The position numbers and the translations under genes were made by a program. Below the pieces are notes generated by a model that saw only the letters and a program-made list of their open reading frames with translations, was not told where the DNA came from and searched no databases. From positions 1 to 64,000 of the forward strand of contig CAKPXP010000005.1 of assembly GCA_934202005.1 (NCBI GenBank): a stretch of DNA of 64,000 nt, in the 5' to 3' direction. How positions within the stretch are numbered: position 1 is the stretch's first letter; every line of letters begins with the position of its first letter. Positions 1-8,365 of this stretch are shown here, piece after piece. Source of the stretch: an uncultured Selenomonas sp. Its GTDB lineage: Bacteria; Bacillota; Negativicutes; Selenomonadales; Selenomonadaceae.

Positions 1-200
1 CCCCCTTCGGACAGATTGGCTGCTCCTCAGCGCCGGTCGCTTGCGCGACTAGGCGTACTTGCGCCCACGCCAATCACCTGCGCCCTGCGGGCTTAGGGAC
101 TGCCCCCTTCGGACAGATTGGCTGCTCCTCAGCGCCGGTCGCTTGCGCGACTAGGCGTACTTGCGCCCACGCCAATCACGCTGCGCCCTGCGGGCTTGCG
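1..200. repeat. Two-copy tandem repeat, 102-bp period
   Basis: The segment beginning CCCCCTTCGGACAGATTGG at position 1 recurs at 103, and the copies stay nearly identical for about 95 bases, differing by one inserted base near 180. Each copy is rich in short GC inverted segments (CGCTTGCGCGAC, TGCGCCCTGCGGGC). The left copy may continue outside the window. No gene is visible in it. It lies just beyond the hairpin at 219-259. Confidence 0.85.
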
Positions 201-218
201 TTCTTGGGGGCGCAATGT

Positions 219-259
219 AAATGACCGCATCGGCTTTCTCGTCACCGATGCGGTCATTT
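219..259 (-). terminator. 15-bp perfect hairpin, terminator-like
   Basis: Arms 219-233 and 245-259 are exact inverse complements (AAATGACCGCATCGG) around an 11-base loop. The downstream minus-strand tail is only weakly T-rich, so this could be a terminator or a stable 3-prime end of the putative RNA. Confidence 0.5.
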
Positions 260-406
260 CTTCGATATGATGTTCTCCATGTAGTTTCCCATGGGGTGCT
301 TACGCTAGCCCATCGGACTCGCCCTCCTTCTATGATATTCATGTCGGCAGCGCGGGGAACTGCAATCTCCGCTGGCGGGTTGTCCGCCTTGCTTTTCCCT
401 TTGCTT
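219..406 (-). ncRNA. Putative small RNA or untranslated leader
   Basis: A consensus promoter at 413-441 would start a minus-strand transcript near 406, and a perfect 15-bp hairpin at 219-259 could end it, giving about 185 nt. Inside are several local hairpins, among them a GGCGG/CCGCC stem and two overlapping stems that share CCCAT/CCATG. No convincing coding sequence is seen: the strong GGAGG near 310-330 is followed by ATG GGC TAG. An ORF running through the region has no Shine-Dalgarno sequence and unusual composition. It could also be the leader of a gene beyond the left edge. I could not match it to a known RNA family. Confidence 0.4.
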
Positions 407-412
407 GTCTTT

Positions 413-441
413 ATTATAGGGCATCCGTGTAAACTTGTCAA
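413..441 (-). promoter_or_regulatory. Consensus sigma-70/sigma-A promoter
   Basis: On the minus strand TTGACA (436-441) and TATAAT (413-418) are separated by exactly 17 bases. Both hexamers match consensus. It lies downstream of the LysR gene and points away from it, so it drives a separate transcript toward the left edge. Confidence 0.8.
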
Positions 442-513
442 GTTTTCCCATGAAAAACGGTAAATATTTTCTCCCTGCATCAAGAAAAGGCCTTCACGCA
501 GGGACATTCGTCT

Positions 514-1410
514 TTATCGCTGTGTCCCCGCCAGCTCCTCCTCGGTGATCCTGCGCAGGAACTGCATGAGCTTTTTCTCATCGTCATAGACTTGCCGCCC
601 CTTCTTCGTCACGAGACCGGAGTTCAGACGGAGGGGCTCCGCGAGCGGGATGGCGACGAGGCCGTCGTCCGGCAGCACGGCGGGCGCGGCGAGGAACGTG
701 GAGCAGATCTGTGACTTGACGAGGTTCTTGATCGTGTGGAGGTAGGGCGAGTAGTGGATGACCTGCGGCTTGCGGCTGAGCGCCGCGTAGGCACTGTGCA
801 CGAGGCGATAGACGAAGAAACTGCTGTCGAGCAGCGCGAGCGGCTCCTCCGCAAGCTCCGCCACGCTCACGCCCTGCCGCTTTGCGAGCAGATGCGCGGG
901 ATACGTCACGAAGCAGCACTCGCAGGAGAAGAGCTTCCGGTAGACGAGGTTGTTGCTGAAGCCCGTCTCGTAGTTCGTCATGGCGAGATCGAGCTTCTCA
1001 TCCTCGACCATGTGCAGCGCGCTGATGCCGCCCGTCTCGATGATCTCGAGCACGATTTCCGGATGCGCCGCGCGGAACTCGCCGAGGATGCGCGGCAGGA
1101 AGCGCGTGCCGATCTGCAGCGGCAGCGCCATGCGGATATGGTTGCGGTTGTGCGAGAGGGCGCTGATCTCCGCCTCGAGCTGCTCTACCTGGTCGAGAAT
1201 ATGCGAGATCTTGCCGAGCAGCTTGCTGCCGTCATGCGTCAGCAGGAGCTTCCTCCCCTCGCGGTGGAAGAGATTCAGCCCCGTCTCCGTCTCCATCGCC
1301 TGCATGGCGACGGAGACCGTCGGCTGCGAGACATGCAGATGCTCCGCCGCCTTCGTGATGTTCTGCCATTGACAGACCGCATAGAAATAGCGCATTTGTG
1401 TGAGTGTCAT
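514..1410 (-). CDS. LysR-family transcriptional regulator
   Basis: The 298-residue protein has the LysR layout: an N-terminal winged helix-turn-helix (residues about 1-60, with MTLTQMRYF and AAEHLHVSQPTVSVAMQAME) and a LysR substrate-binding domain (about 90-290). The start at 1410 is chosen over an upstream ATG at 1428 because GGAGG lies five bases before it and MTLTQ is the usual family N-terminus. It is encoded downstream of the glutamate synthase genes on the same strand, separated by their terminator. By analogy with GltC-type regulators it may control that operon, but this is inference; the ligand is unknown. Confidence 0.9.
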   Translation of the reverse strand: MTLTQMRYFYAVCQWQNITKAAEHLHVSQPTVSVAMQAMETETGLNLFHREGRKLLLTHDGSKLLGKISHILDQVEQLEAEISALSHNRNHIRMALPLQIGTRFLPRILGEFRAAHPEIVLEIIETGGISALHMVEDEKLDLAMTNYETGFSNNLVYRKLFSCECCFVTYPAHLLAKRQGVSVAELAEEPLALLDSSFFVYRLVHSAYAALSRKPQVIHYSPYLHTIKNLVKSQICSTFLAAPAVLPDDGLVAIPLAEPLRLNSGLVTKKGRQVYDDEKKLMQFLRRITEEELAGTQR

Positions 1411-1497
1411 AAAATCCTCCCCGTTCACGATGCTTCTCCCCTATTTTAGCATAGGCGTTTCCTATTGGATAGACTTTTCTCGCGAATGACAACGGCT

Positions 1498-1513
1498 TGT
1501 TGCACGTGAAACA
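1498..1513. other. parS site (one base off consensus)
   Basis: TGTTGCACGTGAAACA matches the ParB-binding parS consensus TGTTNCACGTGAAACA. It lies between the LysR gene and the glutamate synthase terminator, outside coding sequence, about 9 kb from parB. Confidence 0.8.
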
Positions 1514-1582
1514 AACCAGGCCTGCCACCTGCTTGCGCGCGGCATAACAGCACATCGTGCCACTTCCCACGCTGACAGAACG

Positions 1583-1614
1583 ATAAAAACGGCCCATCCT
1601 CTCGGATGAGCCGT
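1583..1614 (-). terminator. Rho-independent terminator of the glutamate synthase operon
   Basis: On the minus strand the stem ACGGCTCATCC/GGATGGGCCGT is followed directly by a T run (complement of 1584-1590). It lies 35 bases after the stop of the last glutamate synthase gene. Confidence 0.85.
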
Positions 1615-1649
1615 CAAGCGAGTCGTATGAAATTTTCCCAGCGGTTTTC

Positions 1650-3986
1650 TTACGCCTGCTGTCCCGTCGAGTACATCGGGATCTTCTCCGGGTTGGGCTG
1701 GATGGTCCAGACGCCGCAGGGGCAGACGCCGGCGCAGATGCCGCAGCCGATGCAGCGGTCGGGGTCGCTGACGTACTCCCAGGAGCCGTCCGCGTTTTCC
1801 TTGCGCGTGATGGCTTCCTCGGGGCAGCTCTCGAGACACATCTTGCAGTCGCGGCAGGTGCCGCAGGAGACGCAGCGCGTGTGGTCGTCCACGGGGTCGC
1901 CGAGGTCGCAGAAGTGGCAGCGGTCGAAATACGCCTTGCTGAGGCGCTCGGCCGGGATCTCCTGTTTCTCCGGGAAGGGCTCTGCCGTGCCGCGGAGGTA
2001 CTGGTCGGCGTACCAGGCAGCCTTGCGTCCGCTGCCGATGGCGTCGGTGAGACGGCCCGGCTTGATGGTGTCGCCCGCCGTGAAGACGCCCGGCAGGATG
2101 GACTGCTGTGCGTCCGGCACAAGCCAGCTTTTGCGGAAGTACTGGATGCGCTCGTCGTCGGGCAGGAAGTCGAGCACCGGCTCCTCGCCGATGGAGACGA
2201 TGACCTGGTCGGCCGGGATGAAGCGGCCGTCGTTTGCGTAGACGCCTTCCTTCGTGATCTTGTTCGTGAAGAACGGCCAGACGAGCTTGCCGCCGAGGCC
2301 CTCGATGTAGGCGATCTCGTCAGCGAAAGCGGCCGGCTTCTGCACGTCGACGGCGACGACGGTCTCAGCGCCCATCTCGTAGGCGCCGCGGCAGGTGTCC
2401 ATGCCGGAGTTGCCGGCGCCGATGACGACGACGTGCTTGCCCGTCGCGGGCTTCTCGCCGCGGTTGATGGCCTTGAGGTACTCGAGGCCCATCGTGAGGT
2501 GCTCGACGCCCTCCCACGGGAAATAGCGGGACTTCGTGCCGCCCGTCGCGACGATGACGGCGTCGTTTTCCTTCTGGAGGGCGGCGAACTTCGTCCGGTC
2601 GACCTTGCAGCCGGAGACGAATTTCACGCCGACGCTCTCGATGCGCTTAAGCTCCGCCTCGAGGAGCTCGTGCGAGAGGCGGCCGCGCGGGATGACCTGC
2701 TCGAGCTTGCCGCCGATATGCGCGGCGTCGTCATAGACGGTGACGCTGTGGCCCTTGCGCGCGAGCTGCCAGGCCGCCGAGAGGCCGGCGACGCCGCCGC
2801 CGATGACGGCGACGGTCTTTCCCGTGTGCTCCGCGGGCGCAGCGACCGGCGTGAACGCGGACTTGTAGCCGAGGTCGCCGATCTGGATGGGGAAGTCGAT
2901 CGTGCCGCGCGTGCAGCCGTCCATGCAGGGGTTCGGGCAGACCGAGCCGCAGACGGAGCCGGGGAACGGCGTGTAGTCGAGCTCGAGCTGCAGCGCCTCG
3001 TCGAGCTTGCCCTGGCGGATGAGGCCGAGGCGGCGCTGCGTCGGGATGCCCGTCGGGCAGTGGAACTCGCAGGGCGCGGCGTATTTCGCGTTGTCCCAGC
3101 TCGGCACGCGCAGGCGGTAGAGGCCGTGCGAGAGCGTGTTGTGCACAGCGAAATCGTCGTGCGCGACATCGGAGAAGATGCCGCCCTTGACCCACTCCGT
3201 CCGGCGGAACGCCGCGACGCCCGCGGGCTTCGGCAGCGCCTTTTTCTCCGCCTGCGTGAGCGGCACGAACTTCTGCCACTGGCTCCAGTCGGAGAGCTCG
3301 GCCGCGAGCTCCTCATGGCCGACGGCCGCGAGGAACTTGTCCATGCCGCCCGCGAGGAAGTCGATGTCCTCCTGCGCGAGCGCGTGCGGGCGCACGTCGC
3401 CCGGCAGCTGGTCGATGGGGCCGCGCACATAGACGACGCCGCCGACCATGCCGACGCACGGGCGCTCCCCGAGCACAGAGTCAAAAGCCTCGCTGTCCCA
3501 GCCGCAGACGACGGCGCGGCCGCCGCCCATGAACTCGAACGAGAACGAGCCGACGTTCTTGAGGATCCAGAGCTCCGGCTCCTCATAGAGCGGGTCGTGC
3601 TTCATCAGCGAGCCCGTGCGCGTGCCGGCGCGGCCGCCGATGTAGATGCGGCCGCCCGACGAGCAGTGGCCCGCCGTGTCGCCCGCGTCGCCGCGCACGG
3701 TGATGAGGCCGCCCGCGTTGAGCCAGCCGACATCGGCCGACGTGGACTCATCGACGACGATCTCCGTGCCGGGCAGGCACATGGAGCCGACGCGCTGGCC
3801 GGCGTTCGTCACGTGGAAATGCAGCGTCTTGCCGTCCGCATTCCAGAGCGGGCCGCCGATGTCATGCTGACCGGAGGCCGCGATCTCGAACTCCGTCTCG
3901 CCGTCCTTGACGGCTTTCTCGATGGCCAGGAGGAGGTCCTGCGTGGACATGCGCTCATGGCCTTTCATTGTCTCTATCTTAAACAT
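1650..3986 (-). CDS. Glutamate synthase GXGXG domain fused to GltD-like FAD/NAD(P)H oxidoreductase and ferredoxin domain
   Basis: 778 residues. Residues about 15-250 form a GXGXG beta-helix like the C-terminal part of bacterial GltB (GGLITVRGDAGD, GGRIYIGGRAG). Residues about 300-700 are a GltD-type small subunit: an N-terminal Fe-S segment (CEFHCPTGIP, CGSVCPNPCMDGC), an FAD site VIGGGVAGLSAA and a NAD(P)H site VIGAGNSGMDT. The C-terminus has two 4Fe-4S motifs (CGTCRDCKMCLESCP, CIGCGICAGVCP). It supplies electrons from NAD(P)H for converting 2-oxoglutarate and glutamine-derived ammonia to glutamate. The start follows AAGGGGAG. It is third in a three-gene operon with the FMN and amidotransferase subunits. 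Confidence 0.9.
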   Translation of the reverse strand: MFKIETMKGHERMSTQDLLLAIEKAVKDGETEFEIAASGQHDIGGPLWNADGKTLHFHVTNAGQRVGSMCLPGTEIVVDESTSADVGWLNAGGLITVRGDAGDTAGHCSSGGRIYIGGRAGTRTGSLMKHDPLYEEPELWILKNVGSFSFEFMGGGRAVVCGWDSEAFDSVLGERPCVGMVGGVVYVRGPIDQLPGDVRPHALAQEDIDFLAGGMDKFLAAVGHEELAAELSDWSQWQKFVPLTQAEKKALPKPAGVAAFRRTEWVKGGIFSDVAHDDFAVHNTLSHGLYRLRVPSWDNAKYAAPCEFHCPTGIPTQRRLGLIRQGKLDEALQLELDYTPFPGSVCGSVCPNPCMDGCTRGTIDFPIQIGDLGYKSAFTPVAAPAEHTGKTVAVIGGGVAGLSAAWQLARKGHSVTVYDDAAHIGGKLEQVIPRGRLSHELLEAELKRIESVGVKFVSGCKVDRTKFAALQKENDAVIVATGGTKSRYFPWEGVEHLTMGLEYLKAINRGEKPATGKHVVVIGAGNSGMDTCRGAYEMGAETVVAVDVQKPAAFADEIAYIEGLGGKLVWPFFTNKITKEGVYANDGRFIPADQVIVSIGEEPVLDFLPDDERIQYFRKSWLVPDAQQSILPGVFTAGDTIKPGRLTDAIGSGRKAAWYADQYLRGTAEPFPEKQEIPAERLSKAYFDRCHFCDLGDPVDDHTRCVSCGTCRDCKMCLESCPEEAITRKENADGSWEYVSDPDRCIGCGICAGVCPCGVWTIQPNPEKIPMYSTGQQA

Positions 3987-4130
3987 GCTTTGCTCCCCTT
4001 ACTTCATCGTAGCCGGAAAGGATACCCAGCGGCTATGCCGCCCGCGTCTCCCCTCTCCGGCGCTCGCCACAACCTGGAACGTTCGCGAAACCAATGCCTG
4101 CTTTGCACGCTTGCTTCCGCTCCCGTCCCA

Positions 4131-5762
4131 TCAGCAGACGTACTGGATGCCGAGACGATCCGCAACGGCCTTGTCCGTCGAGACGAGGGCGTCGCTGCGG
4201 CCGATCGGCAGCGAGCTGTTGCCGATCGGCGCCATGAGCTTCTTGAGCTCCTTGTCGAACGTCAGCACATAGTCGACGATCTTCTGCGCGCCGCGGTCGA
4301 CGTCGAGGCGCTTGACGAGGCGCGGATCCTGCGAGCAGATGCCCATCGGGCATTTGCCCGTGTTGCAGGAGTTGCAGCGGCCCTGCTCGTTGCCGACGCA
4401 GCCGAGGAGCTGGATGAGCACCTTGCCGACGAACACGCCGTTCGCGCCGAGGCACATCATCTTGAACGCGTCAGCCGCCGCGTCGCCCGTCATGCCGATG
4501 CCGCCGCCGCCGTAGAGCGGGATCTGGCCCTGGCGGCCCTGCTTGACCGCCGCGAGGTAGCAGTCGCGGATCTTGCTGACGACAGGATGGCCCGTGTGGT
4601 CGAGCGAGATCTCGTTCGCCGCGCCGGTGCCGCCCTGGATGCCGTCGATGAAGAAGCCGCCGCAGATCTTGTACGGATCGCGCAGCAGGTTGTTGTAGAC
4701 GGAGACGCTCGTCGCCGACGCCGCGCACTTGATGGCGACCGGCACGCGGAAGCCGAAGGCCGCGTTCATCGAGAGATGCATCTTCTGCACGCTCTCCTCG
4801 ATGGAGTAGAGGCCCTGATGGTTCGGCGGCGAGGCGAGCGTCGCCTTCGGCACGCCGCGGATGGCCTGCACGTGCTCCGCGACCTTAGCCTCAGGCAGGA
4901 GGCCGCCGTCGCCAGGCTTCGCGCCCTGGCCGATCTTGATGAGCACGCCGCCCGGATCCGTGACCATGTGCGGCATCGCCTTGATGATGCGGTTCCAGCC
5001 GAAATGACCGGAGGCGATCTGGATGATGAAGTATTTGAGGTACTCCGACTCGAGGAGCTTCACGGGCATGCCGCCCTCGCCCGAGCTCATGCGCACGGGC
5101 AGGCCGCATTTCTCGTTGAGGTAGCCGACCGCGAGCGCGACGGCCTCCCAGGCGCGCGTCGAGAGCGCGCCGATGGACATGTCGGAGAAAATGAGCGGAT
5201 AGATCCACTGCACGGGCGGCGTGCGGTGCTTCTTCACGAGCTTGCCGTCCACGATCTCAAAAGGCAGCTCATGCGAGTCGAGCACGCGGCCGAACGGCGC
5301 GCGGATGTCGAACGTATGGCGCGCCGCATCGAGCGACGGGTCCGTCATCTGCGAGATGCGGCCGACGACGATGGAGTCGAGCGCGCGCTGCGCGTTGAGG
5401 TTCGTGCGGCCGCCGCGCTTCAGCGGGCCGTTGTCCTTCGCGAGCAGGTGGCGGCGCTGGTCGGGGTTGCGCACGGGATGGATGGCGTTATTCGGGCAGA
5501 TCTTCTCGCACATCCCGCAGCCGCGGCAGAAGTCCGTGAGGCTCGCGACCTGCTTGATGATGGGGCGCGCGATATGCGTATGTTTCGGCGTCGGCACGCT
5601 CGCCTCCGAGACCGTGAGCGACTGCTTCTGCATCACGACCTTGATGGCGTTAAACGAGCAGCTCGCGACGCAGCTGCCGCACATCGTGCAGCGATCCGCA
5701 TGGTATTCGATAATCCAGGGGAGGTCGTTCACTCCCACGTCCTGAGTCTTTACTGCTTCCAT
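4131..5762 (-). CDS. Glutamate synthase FMN-binding catalytic subunit (archaeal type)
   Basis: 543 residues. Two 4Fe-4S ferredoxin motifs come first (CTMCGSCVASC near residue 30 and CRGCGMCEKIC near 75). The GltS FMN-binding TIM barrel follows, with DGIQGGTGAANE and GGGIGMTGDAAADAFKMM, and a cluster-binding cysteine group (CNSCNTGKCPMGIC) near the end. This is the central domain that makes glutamate from iminoglutarate. Bacterial GltB normally carries it fused between the amidotransferase and GXGXG domains; here it is separate. The start follows GGAGG and overlaps the end of the upstream amidotransferase gene by 13 bases, so translational coupling is likely. Confidence 0.9.
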   Translation of the reverse strand: MEAVKTQDVGVNDLPWIIEYHADRCTMCGSCVASCSFNAIKVVMQKQSLTVSEASVPTPKHTHIARPIIKQVASLTDFCRGCGMCEKICPNNAIHPVRNPDQRRHLLAKDNGPLKRGGRTNLNAQRALDSIVVGRISQMTDPSLDAARHTFDIRAPFGRVLDSHELPFEIVDGKLVKKHRTPPVQWIYPLIFSDMSIGALSTRAWEAVALAVGYLNEKCGLPVRMSSGEGGMPVKLLESEYLKYFIIQIASGHFGWNRIIKAMPHMVTDPGGVLIKIGQGAKPGDGGLLPEAKVAEHVQAIRGVPKATLASPPNHQGLYSIEESVQKMHLSMNAAFGFRVPVAIKCAASATSVSVYNNLLRDPYKICGGFFIDGIQGGTGAANEISLDHTGHPVVSKIRDCYLAAVKQGRQGQIPLYGGGGIGMTGDAAADAFKMMCLGANGVFVGKVLIQLLGCVGNEQGRCNSCNTGKCPMGICSQDPRLVKRLDVDRGAQKIVDYVLTFDKELKKLMAPIGNSSLPIGRSDALVSTDKAVADRLGIQYVC

Positions 5763-6856
5763 CTCTTTACCTCCAGGTTCTCATCAATCGTGACGATCTC
5801 CCGCTCGTTTGGGTAGATGTCCTGCGTCTCGTCACGGTTCGGCATGATCTCGTTGATGCCGCAGACCTCCGAGGAAATCGCGACCATATCATCCGTGCGG
5901 CCGACGACGACGGGGCGCAGCTTCTTGCTGTCGCAGCAGGTCATCATCGTGCCGTCCGGCAGCACGCCGATGATGGTATTCGGGCCGTTGATCTCGAGGT
6001 TCGCGAGACTCTGACGGATGGAGGAAAGCACGTCCTTGTCCTCGCGCTCGGCCATCTCCTCGAACGGCAGCGGCGTGATGACATGCTTATAGTAGATGAG
6101 CGGCCACTTGAGCTCATGGTGCACATAGTGGAGCGTATTGAGGAAGCACTGCGAGTCGGACTCGAAGCCGATGTAGCCGCGGTGCAGGGATTTCTGGAAT
6201 TCCTTGTTCTTCGTGTAGAACGTATTCTCGCCGTTCGCACAGAGCGTGTAGCCCTGCAGGAAGAAGGGATGCGCAGCGTAGCGCACGATGTCGTAGTTCG
6301 TGTTCTGGCGGCACTGGGCGACGATGGACTTCGCGACGAGGCAGCCGTTGTCGTCCCAGAGGTGGAAATACGTCGCGATGTCCGCGGGATCGCCGATCTC
6401 CTTGAGCGTCAGCACATCCGGCCAGAACGAATACACATAGCCCGCGTCGGCCTTCTCGAGGATCTTGCGCAGTGCGAGGCGCGTGTCGAGCAGCAGGTCT
6501 TCCTTCTCCTGCTGCGTCATGTGGCTCGTCTCCTCAGGATAGTCGTAGTTGCGGAAAATGTAGTACGGCATAGCCTGGATATCGAGCCCCGGACGCTTGT
6601 CCGGGATGGGGATCCACTCGGCGACCTGGATGAAGTTGTGCGCGTCCATGTACTCCTCGACGAGCTGCGCGCCCTTCTGCGTCACAGCCATCGAGAGCAG
6701 CGGCTTGTCCTTATAGCCCGAGAAAATACCGTAGAGGTCCTGCATGACCATGGCAAAGCCCGAGTTATCGTGCCCCTCCTGCTGCGGCAGCATGAGCTTC
6801 AGCGCCATCGACGGCTGGATGGGCACCTTGCTCTTGATCGAACCGATTCTGCACAT
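5750..6856 (-). CDS. Glutamate synthase class II glutamine amidotransferase subunit
   Basis: 368 residues from the chosen start. The second residue is Cys (MCRIGSIKS), which after Met removal becomes the N-terminal nucleophile of class II amidotransferases. This is why I reject an in-frame GTG start 33 codons upstream. GGGAGAG precedes the ATG. EGHDNSGFA and CGINEIMP fit the glutaminase fold. It should release ammonia from glutamine for the FMN subunit encoded next. It is first in the operon, with a 130-base leader behind a consensus promoter. Confidence 0.88.
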   Translation of the reverse strand: MCRIGSIKSKVPIQPSMALKLMLPQQEGHDNSGFAMVMQDLYGIFSGYKDKPLLSMAVTQKGAQLVEEYMDAHNFIQVAEWIPIPDKRPGLDIQAMPYYIFRNYDYPEETSHMTQQEKEDLLLDTRLALRKILEKADAGYVYSFWPDVLTLKEIGDPADIATYFHLWDDNGCLVAKSIVAQCRQNTNYDIVRYAAHPFFLQGYTLCANGENTFYTKNKEFQKSLHRGYIGFESDSQCFLNTLHYVHHELKWPLIYYKHVITPLPFEEMAEREDKDVLSSIRQSLANLEINGPNTIIGVLPDGTMMTCCDSKKLRPVVVGRTDDMVAISSEVCGINEIMPNRDETQDIYPNEREIVTIDENLEVKRWKQ

Positions 6857-6995
6857 ATCTGTCTCTCCCTTAATGGCGGGACGACATGCGGCCTGAAATC
6901 GGGGTGCAAAGAGCAAAGCCTCAGGATAGGACGCCGTCGTCCTTAAAATATACACATTTGTGCGCCTTTAGAGAATAAGGCGTTACGTAACTACT

Positions 6996-7024
6996 ATTAT
7001 AAAAATGTATACTTGCTATGTCAA
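6996..7024 (-). promoter_or_regulatory. Consensus promoter of the glutamate synthase operon
   Basis: TTGACA (7019-7024) and TATAAT (6996-7001) are 17 bases apart on the minus strand, a perfect consensus match. Two GTATAC hexamers, at 7007-7012 (within the spacer) and 7038-7043 (upstream), are 31 bases apart, about three helical turns, and may be regulator half-sites. The leader from about 6988 to 6857 carries no other clear signal. Confidence 0.85.
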
Positions 7025-7058
7025 TAAGATTTCTTGAGTATACAAGAATACACGCACG

Positions 7059-7095
7059 AGAAAAAGCAGCGCCCCACGGCTGCGGGACGCTGCTT
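7059..7095 (-). terminator. Terminator downstream of the M23 peptidase gene
   Basis: Minus-strand stem AAGCAGCG/CGCTGCTT (7088-7095 with 7064-7071) is followed by TTTTT. It lies about 220 bases after the peptidase stop. The interval 7096-7312 otherwise shows no gene or recognisable motif. Confidence 0.8.
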
Positions 7096-7312
7096 CACTC
7101 GTTTCTTATTGCTGGCAGAACTGGCGTTATATTATAGTAGGAATTGATTTTCTCCGCCCTTGCCGGGCTGTCAGCCGCGGAAACGGCGGCGTGATCGCTC
7201 CTACTCAATCCCCTTCAATACATCGCGCGTCGCGGTGCATTTTCATGCGAAACACGCGCCTTTTCCAGCGGCATCGGCGCGCCGCCATCGCAGCCGCGCC
7301 ATCGCTGGGGAA

Positions 7313-8365
7313 TCAGAGATAGCCGACCGGATTGACCGGCGTGCCGTTCACGCGGACCTCATAGTGGACATGCGGGCCGGTCGAGAAGCCCGTCGAGCCC
7401 ATGTAGGCGATGACCTGGCCGCGGCGCACGTGCTGGCCGGGGACGACGACGACCTGCATCGCGTGGCCGTAGCGCGTCATGATGCCGTTGCCGTGGTCGA
7501 TGTCGACCATGTTGCCGTAGCCGCCGGCGTTCCAGCCGGCCGTCGTGACCGTGCCGTCCGCCGTCGCGACGATGGGCGTGCCCATGTCGTTCGCGATGTC
7601 GATGCCGGGATGGAAGTCGCTACCGCCCCAGCGCAGGCCGTAGGGCGAACTCACATCGCCGCGCGCCGGCCACATGGAGGGAGTCGTGATGGACGACCCG
7701 CGGAAGGAGAGGCCGCCAGCGGGCACGAGCGCCGTCTGCTGGTCGCGCATCGTCTGCTTGAGCTGCTCGAGGCTCGCGCGGCGCTTGGCGAGGCGCTGCT
7801 CGAGATCGTCGAGCGTCTCGCGCACATTCGTGACGTCCGGCGCGATGACCGGGCCGCCCTGCCCGTCGTGCTTCTCGCCGTCCGCCGCGCTGCCCGCCGC
7901 GCTGTCCGCCGCATCGTCAGCCGCCGGCGCGCCCGTCTGGCGGCGCAGCTCCTGCTCCATCTGCGTGAGCTCCTCCATCTGCTGCTGGAGGTCGTAGGCC
8001 TTCTTCGAGAGTTGCAGGAGCTGCTCCTGCTGGATGTTGTTGACCTCGCGCAGCTCCGAGATCTCCGCCGCGTCGCTCTTCGCCGTCATCGTGCTGTAGA
8101 CGCCGTAGCTGAACGCGCCGACGAAGAGCAACGCGCCCGCCGCGAGCGTCGCCGCGCCGTATTTCAGCATGCGCGCGGAGAGGCGGATGCTGTGCACGGT
8201 ATCGCCGTGCTCCGGCACGATCTTGATGGTATAGTGCTCCTGTTTCTTTTCCTGCTGCGGTGCCTTTCCCGGCTGCTCTTCCAACTGCTCCTCAGGCGCC
8301 TGCACGGTTGGCAGGACCTGCGTCTCCTCTTTCTGATCCTGCGTCTCCTGATTTCCCTGTTTCAC
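7313..8365 (-). CDS. Membrane-anchored M23 (LytM) peptidase
   Basis: 350 residues. A charged cytoplasmic N-terminus (about 1-65, Gln/Glu rich) is followed by one transmembrane segment (about 70-92), a coiled coil (about 95-150), an Ala/Asp linker, a second helical stretch, and a C-terminal LytM domain. The zinc motif HPGID and the HVHYEV motif are both present, so it should be catalytically competent against peptidoglycan cross-bridges or act as an amidase activator. The start is GTG after AGGAGGG. The extended, positively and negatively charged N-terminus is unusual for this family. It is transcribed with no obvious partner gene. Confidence 0.9.
   Translation of the reverse strand: MKQGNQETQDQKEETQVLPTVQAPEEQLEEQPGKAPQQEKKQEHYTIKIVPEHGDTVHSIRLSARMLKYGAATLAAGALLFVGAFSYGVYSTMTAKSDAAEISELREVNNIQQEQLLQLSKKAYDLQQQMEELTQMEQELRRQTGAPAADDAADSAAGSAADGEKHDGQGGPVIAPDVTNVRETLDDLEQRLAKRRASLEQLKQTMRDQQTALVPAGGLSFRGSSITTPSMWPARGDVSSPYGLRWGGSDFHPGIDIANDMGTPIVATADGTVTTAGWNAGGYGNMVDIDHGNGIMTRYGHAMQVVVVPGQHVRRGQVIAYMGSTGFSTGPHVHYEVRVNGTPVNPVGYL

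Noticed and set aside
151..507. 118-codon minus-strand ORF over the leftmost gap
   Set aside because: No motif, crosses a strong promoter and a hairpin, and enters the tandem repeat. A structured RNA explains the region better.
1881..5816. 1311-codon open frame on the plus strand opposite the glutamate synthase genes
   Set aside because: It mirrors the codons of three well-supported minus-strand genes in GC-rich DNA, is built of Arg, Ala, Asp and Val repeats without any recognisable motif, and has no independent ribosome site.
6857..6955. 33-residue N-terminal extension of the glutamate synthase amidotransferase
   Set aside because: Class II amidotransferases need Cys right after the initiator Met; MCRIG with a good ribosome site gives the correct start.
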